From Neorhizobium vignae (lineage in GTDB: Bacteria > Pseudomonadota > Alphaproteobacteria > Rhizobiales > Rhizobiaceae), in NCBI RefSeq assembly GCF_000732195.1, contig NZ_JNNU01000002.1, forward strand, positions 620,001 through 684,000: a DNA stretch of 64,000 nt. The letters run 5' to 3'. This document shows, one piece after another, positions 62,096 to 64,000 of the stretch; position 1 is the stretch's first letter; every line of letters begins with the position of its first letter. A program made the position numbers and the translations under genes. The notes under the pieces are model-generated. The model searched no databases and was not told the DNA's origin. It saw only the letters and a list, made by a program, of their open reading frames with translations.

Positions 62096-62175
62096 GCGTC
62101 CGCCCTCATCCGGCTGCGTCCTGCGGACCCTTCTCCCCGTTTTTAGGGGGAGAAAGGCTAGGGTGACGGGCAATC
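62096..62175. repeat. Rhizobial-type intergenic palindromic repeat (copy 4)
   Basis: CTTCTCCCC (62130-62138) pairs with GGGGAGAAAG-type sequence (62146-62156) around GTTTTTA; on its left CCCTCATCCGGCTGCGTCCT is the flank usual for these elements. It lies directly behind xylA. Confidence 0.65.
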
Positions 62176-62178
62176 CGC

Positions 62179-63489
62179 TCAAACGTAGCGATTGACGACG
62201 TTTTCCAGGTATTCCTGGCGGCCGGACTTCGGTTCCGGGTTGATGTCCTGCTTCTCGACCCAGGAGGCGATGTCGTCGAGCTTGTATTCGCCGCGCAGCA
62301 TCTTCTGGTATTCCGGGCTGTCCCACTTCTCGTAGCGGGCATCAAGCGGGGCCTTCAGCGCACCGTCGTCAAGCATCTTCGCCGCCGCCTTGATGCCACG
62401 GGCGCAGCAATCCATGCCGCCGATATGGCCGATCAGCAGGTCCTCGGGATCGAGCGACTGGCGGCGCAGTTTCGCGTCGAAATTGGTGCCGCCGTTCTGG
62501 AAGCCGCCGCCGGCGAGCACATGGTAATAGGCGAGCGCCATTTCCGGCACGTTGTTCGGGAACTGGTCGGTATCCCAGCCGGACTGCATGTCGTTGCGGT
62601 TCATGTCGATCGAGCCGAAGATCCCGAAGGCGTTGGCCATGGCGATCTCGTGTTCGAAGGAATGGCCGGCGAGGATCGCATGACCCTGCTCGATATTGAC
62701 CTTCACTTCCTTGTCCAGCCCGTGCTTCTGCAGGAACGCGTAGACGGTCGCGACGTCGTAGTCGTACTGGTGCTTGGTCGGCTCCTGCGGCTTCGGCTCG
62801 ATCAGGATCGTGCCTTCAAAGCCGATCTTGTACTTGTATTCGACCACCAGATTGAGGAAGCGGCCCATCTGGTCGAGCTCGCGCGACAGGTCGGTGTTGA
62901 GCAACGTCTCGTAACCCTCGCGGCCGCCCCACAGCACGTAGTTGGCGCCACCGAGCTTCTTGGTGGCATCGAGGCAGGTCTTCACCGTCGCGGCGGCAAA
63001 CGCAAAGACGTCCGGATCCGGATTGGTGGCGGCACCCGACATGTAGCGGCGGTTGGAGAACAGGTTCGCCGTGCCCCAGAGCAGCTTGACGCCGGTCTCG
63101 GCCTGCTTCTTTTCGAAATAGTCGACGATCTCGTTGAGGTTCTTCGTGTTTTCGGCAAAGTTACTGCCTTCCGGGCGCACGTCGGCATCGTGGAAGCAGT
63201 AGAAAGGCGCGCCGAGCAGCCGGAAGAATTCGAAGGCGACATCCGCCTTCATCTTCGCCGCTTCCATCGTGTCGGAGAACCACGGGCGCTGGAAGGTCTG
63301 GCCGCCGAAGGGATCGCCGCCCGGCCAGGTGAAGGTATGCCAGTAGGCGACGGCAAAGCGGAGGTGATCCTCCATGCGCTTGCCCGCGACGATCTCATCC
63401 GGGTTGTAGTGCCGGAAGGCGAGCGGATTGGTGCTGCCCGGGCCTTCGTATTTGATCTTCTGGATGTCTCCGAAAAAGCCTGTGCTCAT
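62179..63489 (-). CDS. xylA: Xylose isomerase
   Basis: The start at 63489 ([20 protein letters not shown]) with TAGGAGA upstream gives 436 aa, the normal length. [11 protein letters not shown] holds the catalytic His and Asp near 101-104; [49 protein letters not shown] and [17 protein letters not shown] bind the two metal ions. It turns D-xylose into D-xylulose for xylulokinase, whose gene lies 199 bases upstream on the same strand (xylB-xylA order). Confidence 0.97.
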   Translation of the reverse strand: MSTGFFGDIQKIKYEGPGSTNPLAFRHYNPDEIVAGKRMEDHLRFAVAYWHTFTWPGGDPFGGQTFQRPWFSDTMEAAKMKADVAFEFFRLLGAPFYCFHDADVRPEGSNFAENTKNLNEIVDYFEKKQAETGVKLLWGTANLFSNRRYMSGAATNPDPDVFAFAAATVKTCLDATKKLGGANYVLWGGREGYETLLNTDLSRELDQMGRFLNLVVEYKYKIGFEGTILIEPKPQEPTKHQYDYDVATVYAFLQKHGLDKEVKVNIEQGHAILAGHSFEHEIAMANAFGIFGSIDMNRNDMQSGWDTDQFPNNVPEMALAYYHVLAGGGFQNGGTNFDAKLRRQSLDPEDLLIGHIGGMDCCARGIKAAAKMLDDGALKAPLDARYEKWDSPEYQKMLRGEYKLDDIASWVEKQDINPEPKSGRQEYLENVVNRYV

Positions 63490-63529
63490 GGGGTGTTCTC
63501 CTATCGAATAATTGAGAGTGCCAAAGATC

Positions 63530-63660
63530 CCCTTCTGCCTGCCGGCATCTCCCCCACAAGGGCGGGAGAACGCTGGTGGCACCGCCTTGCCCAATCGGAA
63601 AAGCGGAACTCGGGGCAATAAAGCCCCTCCCCCTTGTGGGGAGGGGTTGGGGAGGAGTTT
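63530..63660. repeat. Rhizobial-type intergenic palindromic repeats (copy 5, two modules)
   Basis: Left module: CCGGCATCTCCCCCACAAGG with the following GCGGGAGA arm. Right module: CCCCTCCCC (about 63629-63637) with GGGGAGGGG (about 63642-63650) around TTGT. Both resemble copies 1-4. They occupy most of the 198-base gap between xylA and xylB. Confidence 0.65.
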
Positions 63661-63687
63661 TTCAACACACCTCCAAGTGGAAGCTGT

Positions 63688-64000
63688 TCAATGCGCCAGC
63701 GACTTGATCGCCGGGTAGAGCGCCCGGTAGCGGGCGTATGCGGTCTCATAAGCCTCCGCCAGCCCGGAGACCGGCTCGATGGTCTCGTCCGTCCTCGGTG
63801 CCGAGCAGACGGAAAGCGGGTCCGCCCCCGTCGCCGCAATCAACCCCAGCCGTGCGGCGCCGAAGGCAGCTCCGAAATCGCCGTCGGCCGGAATATCCAC
63901 CGGCACGCCGAGAGAGGTGGCGATCGACTGCAGCCAGTAGCGCGAGCGCGAACCGCCGCCGATTGCGGTAACGCGGGAAATCGAGGTGCCGGCGGATTTC
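63688..64000 (-). CDS. xylB: Xylulokinase, C-terminal part (cut by window edge)
   Basis: The frame stays open to the last base of the window and ends at 63688; 103 residues are visible. ITAIGGGSRSRYWLQ-type sequence (here RVTAIGGGSRSRYWLQSIAT) is the FGGY-kinase ATP-binding motif, and GVPVDIPADGDFGAAFGAAR with LGLIAATGADP is typical of rhizobial xylulokinase. It makes xylulose 5-phosphate for the pentose phosphate pathway. The N-terminal three quarters lie beyond the window. Confidence 0.93.
   Translation of the reverse strand, partial: KSAGTSISRVTAIGGGSRSRYWLQSIATSLGVPVDIPADGDFGAAFGAARLGLIAATGADPLSVCSAPRTDETIEPVSGLAEAYETAYARYRALYPAIKSLAH

Overview
The window is GC-rich, densely coded DNA of an alphaproteobacterium, most likely the family Rhizobiaceae (Rhizobium, Neorhizobium or Agrobacterium type). 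The grounds are the soxBDAG sarcosine oxidase order, a three-gene pntAA-pntAB-pntB transhydrogenase beside an aa3-oxidase subunit IV gene, a FeeM-like acyltransferase, two sites matching the CtrA consensus TTAA-N7-TTAA, several GGDEF/EAL genes, and GC-rich intergenic palindromes of the kind scattered through rhizobial chromosomes. I see no rRNA, tRNA, CRISPR array, insertion sequence, prophage or origin. It reads as ordinary chromosome with small accessory insertions.

Layout. 1-6 kb: two small membrane proteins, then soxB-D-A-G (sarcosine demethylation feeding C1-tetrahydrofolate), with a perfect 12-bp inverted repeat upstream of soxB. 6-9.3 kb: rpsU, a TPR lipoprotein, and an operon of an antitoxin-like 56-residue protein plus two alpha/beta-hydrolase esterases. 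9.3-12.8 kb: NAD(P) transhydrogenase and oxidase subunit IV. 13-16.2 kb: FeeM-like N-acyltransferase behind two CtrA-type boxes, and a membrane GGDEF-EAL protein. 16.5-21 kb: TRAP permeases, an FkbM methyltransferase, and a TakP-like TRAP binding protein on the other strand. 21-25.5 kb: gamma-glutamyl-GABA hydrolase, LacI and MarR regulators, a creatininase-family hydrolase and a Phd/PIN toxin-antitoxin pair. 25.5-28.2 kb: a COG0523 zinc-type GTPase with a very His-rich loop behind a Zur-like box, an overlapping WD40 gene, then a gene-free stretch with nested inverted repeats that may be a structured RNA.

28-37.6 kb: diguanylate cyclase, serine hydrolase, two small conserved-looking proteins, a LysR/SDR/tautomerase unit with an operator-like palindrome, OmpW, GNAT, and an ornithine decarboxylase with a long leader (candidate speF RNA), then a LysR gene. 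37.7-46.7 kb: glycosyltransferase, DUF1007 plus NicO metal exporter, GNAT, VOC, DUF533, KDPG aldolase, overlapping CYTH-CHAD genes, trhO, ridA. Upstream of ridA stand three copies of one 14-bp palindromic operator with no regulator gene beside them. 47-53 kb: CHASE4-GGDEF-EAL protein, metNIQ methionine importer, EAL phosphodiesterase.

53-64 kb is a carbohydrate block on the minus strand: GH1 beta-glucosidase, Gfo/Idh/MocA dehydrogenase, sugar isomerase/epimerase, a CUT2 ABC importer (binding protein, permease, ATPase), xylose isomerase and the 3' end of xylulokinase cut by the window edge. A CatB-type acetyltransferase sits inside it on the plus strand. Together these would import a pentose or related sugar, release sugars from beta-glucosides, and send xylose to the pentose phosphate pathway. 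Four c-di-GMP enzymes lie within 40 kb.
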